A stretch of DNA of 64,000 nucleotides from Earliella scabrosa (lineage: Eukaryota; Basidiomycota; Agaricomycetes; Polyporales; Polyporaceae), in NCBI GenBank assembly GCA_022605405.1, contig JABYQQ010000025.1, positions 124,001 through 188,000 of the forward strand. The letters are read 5' to 3'. Positions 12,529-24,174 of this stretch are shown piece after piece. Made by a program: the position numbers and the translations under genes. Each line of letters begins with the position of its first letter. Positions within the stretch are counted from its first letter, which is position 1. The notes under the pieces were generated by a model. That model was not told where the DNA came from, did not search any database, and was given only the letters and a program-made list of their open reading frames with translations.

Positions 12529-13644
12529 TACGTTTTGTCTGTGGTGCTGTCTGTCTGTCTACACATGCTGACCGAGATTTTCGCCACCTATCTAGAAGTC
12601 TGGCCTTTCCCGCATGATTGTTCTTGTCGTCTCTCCTCGCCAATGCTGCCTATTTAGTTGCAGTCCCCGCAGTCATAGACACAATCGCTCAGACTTAGCT
12701 CCAGTCTGCGTTCCCTTGTCGAATCTTCACCTGTCTGCTTCCAAGTCCGCTTCGCCCCACTGGTGTATCTTTCTATACTCGTACTCCGTTCGCGATGGAC
12801 AATGGTTCGTTCATGTATACGGTACGATCTGGTTTCTGGACTCAGAGTACGTACGACGGTCCTTCACCCTCTGCACATATCCCCCACTCACTTTCCGACC
12901 CCACGGAATCCGTCTACGCCTTCCCATGCGATCCACGAAGAGAACCCTGCCGTATTATGAAGTACGACGGACGCCAGTCGCAGCCGAATCGTCAGGATGC
13001 GAGGAGACGATCGCAGTCCAAGGTTGAGCATGGCGTCCCTTAAGATTACCTCACGCCACCCATCTCATATGTTCTAGGTACCGGACCGCCGGAGGGGAGG
13101 ACTTCGTGACGGCGGACAGGCATACAACCGGAATTTGCTCGAGTTCTCGACAGAACGATTGGGTTGCGGGCGATCGAGACAAATGGCGGAAAGTAAGCGC
13201 CGTAGAGCCAGGACCCGCACACCGCGACGAGATGGATAGTGTTCGTAACAGTAGATTCATTGACACTGGTGACTGAAGGGGTACGTCTACGTGACACCTC
13301 GACCTAGCCTGCGGGCGCTAACAGCGCGAGCCCGGGAGAGGGACTCGAAGAAGAGGGACACGATTCAATCCGAAAGGCAGAGGGAGATAGAAGCCGTCCG
13401 GCTTAGGTATGGCAGGTACAAGTGTGGACGCTAGCCAGCGTGTGAGTGGCCTAGGAGCCTTGGACCTACAAGCGTCGGTTGGGCTGAGTGGCAAGAGGAC
13501 AACCGACGCGAGATTCAAATACGACATATAGCTGCGTGTGGTAGCAGGGGGAGAAAGGATAGGCAGAAGATAGGCGTCCTATCGTTGCATGTACGTGGTC
13601 CCCTGGCCAGTCGCGATAGCGATTCGAACCAGCGATCGGATGAT

Positions 13645-13658
13645 CTAACCCTAACCCC
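13645..13658. repeat. Short interstitial telomere-like motif
   Basis: CTAACCCTAACCCC is two units of the CCCTAA telomeric repeat used by many filamentous fungi, in a non-terminal position. It is short enough to be chance. Confidence 0.35.
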
Positions 13659-16600
13659 AGGGAAGGAGCGTCAAGATCGTTGGGTACGGCGGGAGGCTTG
13701 GTCGTGGACGTTCGAGAGACCATAGGCTACAGCAAGCGTACAGGACCGCTGGCTCGCATGACCGAGGACCAGAGTTCAGAAGGAGGCGCTGCCCAATGGG
13801 ATGGCGGGCGACGGGAGGCATCAGGACGCGGAGGACGGCGGGAACTCCAGTGTTCGGAGTGATGATCACGGCGAAGGTAAATTGATCTCCAGAAAGCTGT
13901 CGACTGCAGTGTGTGGGCCCACCAAGCGGCCCTACGTGCCTCATTCTTCGGTCTCTAGGTCATGTGAGGGCGCGACGTGTATCGCGCCGGCGGCCTGAAA
14001 CACGAGCTCAACTCGCTCGTGTGTACCTGCGTGTGAGTGGAGGACGTGAGGCGATTGCGACAAACGGGAGTGAGGACGTCCGAAGGTCGGGTCAGAACGG
14101 AGAGCCGAGTCAGCGGGAGGATTGCGCGTAGTCAGGTCTTGCCTCCCCACGGACTCCGACGGCAGAGTGTAGGATGAGATGTTAACCTAGGATCGCAGGC
14201 GGGTAGAGGTGTGCCGTATCCTGAGGACTCAGGAGGTAGACGGGGACAACTGGTGACGGAACCGCACTGGGACTGGAGAGGATGTTGGGGGAGCAGGCAC
14301 TCCTCGGCTGTCGATCAAGAAGACTGAGTACCGAGCAGGAATTGCTTCAGGGCGAAATAGGCACGAGAGGAGCGCCAGGGAGCGAGAGATAGTACCAGTG
14401 TTGTGGGTTGCGATGATTGGCATTCCAGCTGTCCCGTTGGAGGTGTAGAGGGGTGTGGCGCCATCAGGCCAGCTAAGACAGATCGTGCGTTGAAGGAGTG
14501 CAGGAGAGTAGTGTACCTAAATGAGACGTACCACGGGTCATCGTTGACAGCCTTTCTGCTCAGCACCATCTACAGCCTTTGCGGGAGACGTCCGATTTCA
14601 CAAGTCCATCGAGGTAATATGAGCGCCGTTGAGAAGTAGGCCTCATCTTCATCTCAAGACTGATAGACCACAGCAGCAAGTCGAATGGCCTCTGAACCAG
14701 GTCGAGCGGGTCGCTGCTCCTCGACTCGACGAACCTGTGGAAATTAAAATCAGTACACCAGCAGCGTGATAACAGAACTTCGCATGCTCACCGGTCACCC
14801 TAGAACAGCCATGACTACATCTGGCTCAATAGCGGATCGCTGAACGGGGAGTCAAGTTTGCGCGCGGAGGAGTACGACGAGAGGAGCGAGAGAAAGGGGC
14901 GGGCCGCTGCCAAAGGGACAAACGCCCATGCCACGTGGCACGGTGCTCGTCTCGGACTCGGATCGTCTACTTTTCGTTCTTGCTCAGGCTGCAAGTCCCT
15001 CAGAAGTCCCTTGTCATCTCAATCATACTCGTCAATGCTCGGCATACAGACATACGTAGGCGCTAGCATTATGGCCCTACCATTCGACGCGAGGGATCGT
15101 CTGTTTCGTAGCTCTGGACGGAAGAGCTCATGATCAGCGACGCATTCTTCCTGGTAAGATTCAAGCACTCCCTCGTATCCTACCCAAGTTGACCGGTGTA
15201 TACCAATAGCCATCCAATGTCCTTTGGAATGGTCTATTTGCCCACTATTTTGCTCAGCCGCACCCGACCTTTACGACACTAAATCTTACGGAGATATGTA
15301 TTGCGCGGAGAGGGAAGAGGTTGCACGTCCTCGGGCTGACAGAGGTGATCGCTAGTCCAGACCAGTGAGTATCTCTGCGTTGTGAGATCTTTTTGACGAG
15401 TTTTGTCCATTCTTGCAACGTGCTCAAGTCGTTCCTTGCCGGCGCTCTCAGTGAATCACAAGCACGACCCATAACGCGACGTACGCACCTCGCTCTCCGT
15501 CATTCGCACAACCGGAACCGGTCGTCCAGCCCTCCTGATACCTCTCCGCCTTCATGCCCTCCGCCCAGCCTCCGCCTCATCTCGCTACGTACCTCGCAGC
15601 ATCCCATGCGCAAGTCCAGTCCCGCGCCGTGCCACGCGAACGTGCAAGATAGACGAGACCACCCTACCCCGGGCCGTCGTGAAACACGGACGCTCGATCC
15701 ACGCACAAACACTGCTCCCCTCGACTGGCTTCGTCTCGGTCCCGTTCTCCAGGATCGACTGGGTGATCTCCGCATTCATGCGCCTGCGCGGACAGCCCCG
15801 TCGTCCGCGCACGGCACGTCTGCAACTTCTTCCCGCTCATCGTCTTTCCGTTCATCCAGGACACCCCCGTCCGCCGCACTCGGTGTCATCCACTCATGAG
15901 CACCGCGTCGCTCGGCTCCACATCGTCCGAATGGTCCCCATGGACGTGGAGAGCCAGGATCGGAGTGAACCGCGACCGTGAAGCTGGACTCGAAACCCGG
16001 ATGCTGTCCCCTGCTCTTGAAGCTCCGAGCTCGGACGGTCGTCGAAGAACGACGGTGGGTGCGACGGGGCTTGAGACCGACCGAGCCCCTCACTATCGCC
16101 GCTTTCGCTGGCTCTCCACTAGTTCCCTACCGGCGTGCGTCCGCAGGTTCGACGAGCGTGCTGCATGCGCAGGCGATTCCCGACTCAACCTTGACCACAA
16201 GTTCCGCGTGTCCGAAGTGCGTAGAACGGCGCGTTCACGTCGACTCGCTCGTCCTAGGATCGTCGTGGAGGCGGCTGCGTTGGTTCGGCAGCGGTTGCTT
16301 GGGGAGTATCGCCGCTGGGGAGGCCAAAGTGACTGTGAGTATCCATCGTTGTTCTCCCTTCGAATCGTTCTTCATTCAACTGCGTCTCAGATCGCTCCTC
16401 TCCCGAAGCTCACGTTGTGCTCGTAGATCGTTGAGCCTCCGCGGCCTGGATGACTCGCGTTCGTAGCACTTGGTAGCCCCAATGCTACACCGGATCGCAT
16501 GCGCATGGTGAAGATGGAACCACGAAGTTCAACTCTTTCCTGGCGCTCGCGTACAAGGAGAGCGACCCCGTCTCCCGTATGTCCCTGGACGGGTGAGGAC

Positions 16601-17766
16601 CCGCTGTCACTCATCAGACCTGTATGGCCTGTCCTCACGACTTCGAGGTCACTACGTCCTGTCGCCCGGCATTCTGCTCTGTTCCTGTTACACCCGGAGC
16701 TACCGCTATCGCACGACCTTACTACCGGAGTCGAGCTCTCGGGCGCTACCAGCACCTAGACGCCTCGTCCCCGGTTCGCGACATCGCTCATGTCGATGTT
16801 CCCTCTAGGCCGAGCAAAATCCCCCTCCCTCCCGTCCCAAGGGCTATAGAAGCTCAGTCGTGCTACAAAAATATCATACGACTGCGCTCCTGTGGCATCC
16901 CGTCCATCGCGCTTCCCGTCAGCATTCCAAACGCCTCCCAACTTTGCTCTTGAGCAGACCGACCATTGCGTCGGAATTGGATCCTCGTAGTCGCGGGCTG
17001 ACACATGTGGGCGAGAAGGACCCGCCTGCATGCACCCACGACACATGGTGGACTTGAACGCGTCGTCGACGTCGGCGTCGCTTCTGCGGACTGGCCGGAC
17101 GACGAGAAGATCAACCGTCTGGGTCACAGACATGGAGATTTGTCACTTTATCCCGCGAGTCAGCAGCCACGTGTTCCTGAGCCCCGCCCCCGAAACCCTG
17201 TCCCACTCGCTCACAGCAGTGTCTCTCTGTCGGCCTCTCGTGTACCCAACTTCCATCGCGACTACTCCTGCACCGTCTGAATGAGGCTCACGGGAACCAT
17301 ATGAGGACACGCTTCTCCGGTACCAGAAGATGGTGTGGTGTACAAGGTTGATTAGGAACCAATGTGGTCGCTGCCCTCGTCGGCGATATAGTCATTCTAC
17401 CCTCCTATGCGGAACGTATGCCGCTCGACGTTGTCGCCTCCTACCTGTCCCCATGACCAGAAGCGGCGGCGACGACGCGACCTCGGGCCGGCCCTCACGC
17501 GACATGTTCATGTTCTCCTGCCATGTACTATGGACATTCTACGAGGACGGTGCTACATCCAGACGGGATCGCTACATATATTTCGCCAATTGCGCTGATC
17601 GCAAGATGCTCTTGTCGTCGAGTCCCATGGTTCTACTCATGCTCGCGGTCGCGTTCGCGACATACGGTCCCGTGGCCGACGCATGCTTCGATCCTCCGCG
17701 CACGGCCCGGATTTATGCGAACATGTCCCGCCCCCCGACGGTCGCGCCATCCGGGCTCTGGGATCA

Positions 17767-17774
17767 CATAAAAA
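17767..17774 (+). promoter_or_regulatory. TATA-like element upstream of the GH43 gene
   Basis: CATAAAAA sits about 70 bp before the ATG at 17843. Position and sequence are plausible for a core promoter; no other proof. Confidence 0.3.
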
Positions 17775-17842
17775 CGTCGAGGGAGCTGAGAGCGCGGCTC
17801 GAGGCGACTTGTCCTCAACCGTTCATACTGTGTCTGGCAATC

Positions 17843-19127
17843 ATGCTCCTCCGCGCACTCCTCCTCGTCATCTCCCCGCTCCTGGCCCTGGCCGTGCCGT
17901 CCGCCGCGCCGGCTCCCGCACCCCTCGCGCCCGAGTCCGGTGTGCCCCAGAACCTGACGGCGCGCGCGATTGACGCGCGTTACGTCTTCACGGCGTTTAC
18001 GCAGAACTCAGAGAGCAACCTGTATGTGTACACGAGCGCGGACGCGACGACCTTCTCCCTCCTCGCGGGCCCGACGTACACGCCTCCCACGGGGCTGATT
18101 CGGGATCCAAGCGTGATCTACCACACGGAGTGAGCGTTCCTGCGTCTACCTACACCGCAGTGCGCTGACGGAGGACGTGGAGTGGCAAATATTACATCGC
18201 TTGTGAGTGGCTGTCGCGTCCCTGAGGCACTGGACGGACTGACGGAGAGATGCAGACACTACCAACTGGTCCGGGACAAACTTTGCGATCGCGGTGCGTG
18301 GCGCGTTCTCGGTCAAGCTACACGACGCACCGAGGACTCATGAGGAAGCAGTCAAGCACGGACATGAGGAACTGGTCGCTGCACGCGACCATCTCAACCG
18401 CATCATCCGTCATCACCCCAGTGAACACGTGGGCACCTGTAAGCTTCCTACGGCCTTCCACCGTTTCCACCGCCCTGAGATCTGATGTCATGTACAGGAA
18501 TGGTTCAAGGACCCGAAGACGGGCAGGATCAACATCATCGTCTCGCTCTCGACAGGCTCCTACGGGCCCTTCAAGCCCTACGCATACACCGCGACCGACA
18601 GCTCGCTCAGGACTTTCTCCGGGCCCGTCGTGCTCGACGGCATCCCCGGCTCTGGTCTGGGCTACATCGACACCTTCCCGATCTTCTTCAAGTTGAGTCT
18701 CGCGCGCGCGTGTGGTATGTGGGCGGGGTTGGGCTGACAGTGAATGGATGCAGCAACCAGTACCATGTGTTCACGAAGAGCGAGACGAGCAGCAAGTTCA
18801 TCGAGCACGCGACGGCGAGCAGCCTCACGGGGCCGTACACCTTCGTCCAGACGGGCGACTTTGCGAAGTGGGGCCGCGCGGAGGGTCCGTGCATCACGCA
18901 GCTCCCGGACGGGAGGTTCAGGCTGTGAGTTCGCTCCGAATCTCGGTGCTTGAACCAGGTGACTAGGAGGCTGATGCAAGGATGCACGTAGGTTCGCGGA
19001 TGGTTTCGACAGCGGCAAGTACATCTACAGCGATTCGAGCGACCTGTACACTTGGACGGCGTACAAGACGCTCTCGGGAGGCTTATCCGGCTTCGTGCGC
19101 CACGGAACCGTGTTGAAGCAATGGTGA
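17843..19127 (+). CDS. Secreted glycoside hydrolase family 43-like enzyme
   Basis: Seven exons: 17843-18129, 18183-18202, 18256-18293, 18352-18438, 18498-18691, 18754-18924 and 18992-19127. They sum to 933 nt, giving a 310-aa protein in frame. The first 18 or so residues (MLLRALLLVISPLLALAV) form a signal peptide, followed by a Pro/Ala-rich stretch. The five-bladed GH43 propeller shows the three acidic catalytic positions in context: Asp in LIRDPSVIYH, Asp in GLGYIDTFPIFF, and Glu in WGRAEGPCI. Other family motifs are GKYYIAYTTNNWSGTNFAIA, NTWAPEWFKDPKTGRIN and FADGFDSGKYIYSDSSDLYTW. GH43 enzymes act on arabinose- and xylose-containing plant polysaccharides (arabinofuranosidase, xylosidase, arabinanase); the exact substrate cannot be read from this sequence. 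A job in plant cell-wall breakdown outside the cell is likely. Length is normal for a single-domain GH43; no carbohydrate-binding module is seen. Confidence 0.85.
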
Positions 19128-19605
19128 TCGTCGTCTACAACGTCTGCGCGGTGTTCCTGTGTATTTTCCTGTCGTGTCACGCATTTGAGCATGTCCATTG
19201 AGTCCGCTCACACGTCGATATTGGAGCGCGTGTATGCTGGTCAGTTCCGCATCCACACTGATCGCTCTCTCTCCTTGGGTGCTGTTCTATCGAATCACGC
19301 AAGCAATGGACGTGTTCCTCAAACATAGAATTATGCCATCATTACTGCGCCGACTTCCCACCGAAAGCTATGTGGCGCGGCTAGCGCTGCTCGCCCGAGT
19401 CCATAGCACTGCCCAATTACCAATATGACCATGCTGATTGGTGGTGTTACGTACTGACTATCCCTACATGAAGCAGGTGATATCGATGGTGAAGAGTCAC
19501 TGGCAGATTGCCGTCGTGGGATACTCGGAAATCGGTTACCACAATGCCACTCGGGCCGCCTAGATATAACCAGTAAGTCTTTCTACCAGCTACCATCGCC
19601 TCGCC
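19128..19605. other. Intergenic interval between GH43 and FW3
   Basis: 478 bp with no supported gene. It should hold the GH43 3' end and the FW3 promoter; no clear TATA box or poly(A) signal was picked out. Confidence 0.4.
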
Positions 19606-22002
19606 ATGCATCTGCGCTCGACACTGGCACGTCCACCAACCACGGCCTTACCACTAGAGGTGCATGAGTACGTCATCGATCACCTTCAGGACGACGTGCA
19701 GGCGATACGCCAATGTGCCACGCTGTCCCGGGCCTGGTACATCATGTTCGGAGCCGAGTCTATCTTCTCCGACGCATCCGGGTGACTAGCTCCGTACAGC
19801 TGGACGACATCTGCGCATACTTCCGGTTGCGACAGTCGCTTTGCGCTTTGGTCCGGTCGATCAAGATCTTGTGGAAGCCTGGACGAGGAAGGAACTCTGA
19901 CATGGTATGGGCCCCGCTGTTGTCGCTATTCCCTCAAGTCACCTGCTTGGACCTTTCGACATTCATAACGGACGGCAAGACATACGTCTCCATCCACCCC
20001 ACTATCCTCACGTACTTGAAACATCACGCAAATGTTTGTACTCTTCGCATCCTCAACCTCTCCTACATGGCGCTCAGAAATCCGCTGGAGCTACTCCGTC
20101 TCCTCGCTGCGTTGCCATTCCTGCGCACGCTACACTGCGCGAATGTCAGAAGTATGGCAAGAGCGACCGAAGGGGAGATTTCGAAACAGTACTCAAGACG
20201 GGTTTTTATCGATGCTCTCTTCGTAAGTCTTGTATACAGTGTGCTCAGGGTATATGTGACAGATTGACGAACTTGTGATTCAGATTGACACTGGGGTGGA
20301 TGTCGCAATGACCGAGGCCTTGCTCATGGTTGCACAGCATACGCTGAGGGACCTGACTATTATTCCACCCATTAGTGCGTACTTGTCTGGTGTGGGATGC
20401 ACTCACGGCATGTGCGTTCTAAAGATGTCATCGTAACAGGTCTCAAGAAAGTGTCTCGAATCATCCTCAAAGGTCTGACAAGCCTGACAGTCGGGCTACG
20501 CTGTACGATGTGCATTGACGAGAACGAAGACGAGCTGCTCATCATCGAGTACAGTTCCGTCATATCGTGGCTCATACACACCAACTCCCTCGTCAATATC
20601 TGCCTTCGACTCACTTGCCCATCGACGCCTCAATCTTCCACCTTCATACTAGCCAAAGTGTTGACGACTCCGGATGTTGTGGCCGATCTTGGAGGCCTTG
20701 AAACCATTCTTCTCTCTCACAACCCAAGATGTATAACGGTTTCAATGCCAGATGTAAAGCTGAATCGCGCCAACTTGCTCGCAAGGAAGATCGTTGGCGC
20801 GTTTCCACAAGTGACTCAAGCAGGTCTGCTTCGGTTATCCTCTAATAGCAGTGAGCAGTATTCACTATCCAGCGGATATGCCTCTGATAATCCTAGGAAC
20901 AGCTTCGCATCACCTCTGTGTCCCGCGTTCTGGGCACGACGCGGTCGTCTTTGCGCTGGCCATATCTGCCGATGGGCTGTATGCCGCAAGCCTCTGTCTC
21001 TTTGACGGTCCTACGCTTATTTTGTGGAGTATACTTGATGGTGCGTCTGTGGGAGAGTGGGACTGGAGCTATAGCTCTTCCGTGTTCTCTCCAGATAGTC
21101 GACTCCTGGCTGCCTCAATACGGAGCGACGTACTTGTCTACAAAGTGCGTGCACCCGACTCCCCGCCTATCCGACCGGTCACACCCGAAGGTGCCCTGAA
21201 CGGTGTATCATCCGCCTGCGCTTGGTCATCCGATGGAAGCCAACTTATCGTCTGCGTTTACCTGTGCCATGGACGCAGCAAAGGGTACAAGGGCGTCTTC
21301 ATTTATGACATACAGACTGCTACCCTCCTTCGATACATCCGGGACGACACAGGTCCTCCTATCGATCCATTTCGCGCACATCTCTTCCTGTATCATCAGA
21401 GGTGGTTGCTAATCGCCCTCCCAGAGCGGTTCTGGTGGATCTGCGACATCAAGAACACCGGATCCAAACCACACTTTTGTTCAAACTCCACGGCGTCCGC
21501 TCGCACTCCGCGCGAGCGCGTTCTCTTCTGTGGTCACTATGCGCTGTTCTCCCCAAACACCCCCGCCGATTCTGCTGCACTTCTGCTTCACGATGTCGTC
21601 CACAATCGCACAGTTTCCACCCTTTCGTGCAACCAACGGGACACGGACATAAAGCACGTATCGATCTCTCCTGACGGCGCCCACCTCCGCACAGTATCAG
21701 CATATGCAACCGTAAAGATATGGGAGCTCCGTACCGGGAAGGAGCTACTCTCCGTCCAGGATGCATACCCGGCGAGGCCTCCGAGTATCCTATGCGCGTC
21801 GTTCTCCCCCGACGGCTCTCATGTAGCGCTGCCGTACACGCACGGTCCCCTGCGCATCTGTCGGGTGAAGGACGGAGAGTGCATCGCATCGTTCGTCCAC
21901 CGCGGTACATGGGTCACCAAGCTCGCATTCACTCCAGACGGGAGAACTATCTGTTATGGGATGGAGGACGGTACGGTCTGCATTCGCCCCTTGGCCATCT
22001 GA
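19606..22002 (+). CDS. F-box-WD40 repeat protein with disrupted F-box region (FW3)
   Basis: ATG 19606 starts MHLRSTLARPPTTALPLEVH, then EYVIDHLQDDVQAIRQCATL and SRAWYI, a clear F-box start close to FW5. At 19744-19748 five extra bases relative to FW5 shift the frame. Downstream the homologous sequence continues two frames over as RSRVYLLRRIRVTSSVQLDD, while the original frame stops at 19783. Splicing of 19737-19789 (GT...AG, 53 bp) would rejoin the frames, at the price of about 17 F-box residues. Later introns and the terminal WD40 exon (from about 20893) are intact: DGPTLILWSI, VSISPDGAHLRTVSAYATVK and IWELRTGKELLS, with last blade FTPDGRTICYGMEDGTVCIR before the stop. The WD40 exon follows a phase-1 intron. 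Either a gene with a new intron or an early pseudogene. Confidence 0.65.
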
Positions 22003-22469
22003 TTTCGTAGACTGCTCAAGTGGTATTACGGATATACCTCCGACATCCCGTGAACTAGCAATGGGGGCGAGCCCCACGTCTTATGACACACTACAATGTT
22101 CCTCGTCCGTCGCATCTGGACCTCGGCATCCGGTGTAATCTTCTACATGCGCACTCAACTACTCTTACGTCTCGAGAATATTGGCAACACGATGTCCTAT
22201 CATATCTTCCCTGTACATACCATATCTTCCTCGTACATACCCTTTCCTCGTTCATCACAGCACGTCGCATGCGGCCGTATCTCGCCTGGGCCCGTGTAGA
22301 ACCATATGCCAGACATTCGCACCACAGGCTTGAGTGTGCCCGTACATGTCCCTCGTCACCGACTCGTCGCCCCAGTGTCACGTATGATGAACCGATCAAG
22401 CTTTCCGCAATAGATAGGTCAGACCTGATACATCTGCATCGCATCCTATGAGTCCAGAGTACGAATCGT
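22003..22469. other. Intergenic interval between convergent FW3 and SBP-like genes
   Basis: About 470 bp between two 3' ends. It contains a small imperfect repeat (TATCATATCTTCC / CCATATCTTCC with CTCGTACATACC) near 22198-22250 and nothing else recognised. Confidence 0.4.
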
Positions 22470-23683
22470 TCAGAGGTTATCCTCCAACGGGCTCAACCCC
22501 AACGCCGGCCCCAACGTGTTCTCAAAGAAGAACCGCAACCTCTCCACCGCCCCGCGATCGGCCATGAACTCGCTAAACTTCGTCACGTCCGTACTGTGCA
22601 TGTCAATTATCGACGGGAATCCCGCGGGCGGCTCGACGTCCCTCCGCACGGGCCACGTTCCCGTCGTGCGCACGTAGTCCGGGTCGAGCACGAACGAGCG
22701 AAGGAGCTTCGCGCTCTCGGGGTGCGGCGCGTCCTTGAGGATCGCCATCGTTTGCGGCCAAGAGACGAAGTTGCCCGAGACGGTCGGGAACGAGAAGTTG
22801 AGAGGTGCGTGCGGGGTGAGGCCGACCGCGGTCGTGAACGACGCGACGTATGTCCCGTTCGAGTTCGCGATGAGCGTCGCGGGCGTGCCCGTCCCGCGCA
22901 CAAAGCGCGGGTTCTGCGCGAGGAGCGCGTCGAACCACGCCGGGCCCTGTTTGCGGAGGATGAGGTCGAACGCGTAGAGCACGGCGTCGTCGTCGTTGGG
23001 GAAGGTGAGCACGAGCTTGTTCTTGAACTCGGGCCGGAGGAAGTCGGTGAACTCGATCGGCGGGCTGGAGGTGTTGACGAAGTTGACGTTCCAGACGGAG
23101 GCCCAGTTGAAGACGAGGAAGCCGTTGTAGAACCCGTCCTCGTCCCGGACGGACTCGAAGATCTGGTCGAAGCCGATCGGCTTGTAGGGGAGCAGCACTC
23201 CCTGCGACTTCCAGCGCGGGAAGTCGTTCAGGGTCTGGAGCGCGACGCTGTCGACGAACACACGGCCCGTCGCAAGCTGCCGGTCAATCTGGGCGTTGGG
23301 TGTCAGAACACGGGAATGGTAAATGACTGGAAGCGTGGGATGACAGGAGCTTACGTTGATGTCATGGTACTTGGACAGGTCGACAGTGAGGTTCAGTGTC
23401 ATGCCAGGGAAGCGAGCCTCAAAGGCCTGCTTCAGGTGGTCTTGCTGGTTCTTCTCGTCGCTGTTCCCTCCGTCAGTATCGTCTACTCCGAGAAGGCAGA
23501 ATACGCCACGCACCCTCCATGCCATAGCGTGACCACTCCGCCCTCCTTCAACGCCGCCTGGTGGATCTCATCGAGCGTGCGGTTCTCGATGTCGACCGCC
23601 ACTTCATTGAAGCTGAACCGGGGGTCGAAGGCCGATACGGAGGCAACGCCGAAGAGCAGACACAATAGGGTCGACGGAAGCAT
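22470..23683 (-). CDS. Secreted periplasmic-binding-protein-like (type II) protein
   Basis: Read on the minus strand from the ATG at 23683-23681. A signal peptide (MLPSTLLCLLFGVASVSA) is followed by FDPRFSFNEVAVDIENRTLD and EIHQAALKEGGVVTLWHGGN. Two introns are seen, one of about 45 bp after WHGG and one at about 23289-23354 after KYHDIN. The mature part has the layout of bacterial extracellular solute-binding proteins of the ABC iron(III)/thiamine type: FEARFPGMTLNLTVDLSKYH, then IDRQLATGRVFVDSVALQTL, FNWASVWNVNFVNTS, and DDDAVLYAFDLILRKQGPAW. Such proteins capture a small ligand outside the cell. Fungi lack the partner importers, so here it is probably a secreted or wall-retained ligand binder, or has a new role. 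A bacterial origin of the family is likely; introns show it is settled in the nuclear genome. The ligand is unknown. Confidence 0.72.
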
Positions 23684-23750
23684 GTCGTCGAGGTTCGAGG
23701 TCGAGGGTGAGGATGAGAAGACCGATGGGAACTGTCATGAAGTGCGCGAC

Positions 23751-23757
23751 TTTATAC
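23751..23757 (-). promoter_or_regulatory. TATA-like element upstream of the SBP-like gene
   Basis: On the minus strand this reads GTATAAA, about 68 bp before the start codon at 23683. It suits a core promoter. Confidence 0.4.
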
Positions 23758-24166
23758 GCGTTCCCCTCGTGCATAATGCACCCAGAGCCAAGCCTACGGA
23801 TGCTACAAGTCGCATGAGGACTGAGGGTCGTCGGGTGTCCATGTAGTGAATCCGATGGGCCATCGCGCACGGTGCGAGCTGCGGATCGCCGGCGTGGGCT
23901 TGCCCGTACAGGCAGCTAAAGAGACCGTGGGCAAAAGCACTTCGATTTTGGTGAGAGCGGGAAAAGGCATCATGGAAAATGAATGGTCATTCCCAGACGA
24001 TCTTTGTCAGAGACCGTATTCCTGTCATGCATCGCAGCTCTGTAATCCACGGTGAGGACCTGGCACTCGAGGTAATACGCATCACGAACTGCTTACAGGT
24101 CAGTTTGCGGAAGATCGTTGATGTGGTTTGGCGATGCCTGGATCAGGCCTCGACTACGTAAATTGA
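23758..24166. other. Intergenic DNA left of the hAT-like element
   Basis: About 400 bp with no supported gene; it probably holds upstream control sequence of the SBP-like gene. No motif stands out beyond the TATA-like box. Confidence 0.35.
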
Positions 24167-24174
24167 TGGGACGG
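24167..24174 (+). repeat. Target-site duplication, left copy (TGGGACGG)
   Basis: TGGGACGG directly abuts the left terminal inverted repeat of the hAT-like element and recurs directly after its right end at 25135-25142. Confidence 0.85.

Larger units (their letters stand above)
12529..17842. other. Long gene-poor interval between FW2 and the GH43 gene
   Basis: About 5.3 kb with no supported gene. Open frames up to 176 codons occur in several overlapping frames on both strands (for example 15393-15899, 15896-16426 and 15978-16466), which is what chance open frames in GC-rich DNA look like; none shows a domain. A short telomere-like motif lies at 13645-13658. A GGTTCGAATC-like box on the minus strand at 13621-13630 was examined for a tRNA but lacks a paired T-stem. 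Confidence 0.4.

Noticed and set aside
13600..13660. Possible tRNA gene on the minus strand (GGTTCGAATC-like B box)
   Set aside because: The flanking bases do not form a five-pair T-stem and no A box or acceptor stem fits at the right distance.
15393..16466. Overlapping plus-strand frames of 160-176 codons
   Set aside because: Three frames of similar quality overlap; none has a domain or splice structure.
22596..23846. 416-codon plus-strand frame opposite the SBP-like gene
   Set aside because: It is the Arg/Glu/Val-rich antisense shadow of a real gene with signal peptide, introns and family motifs.
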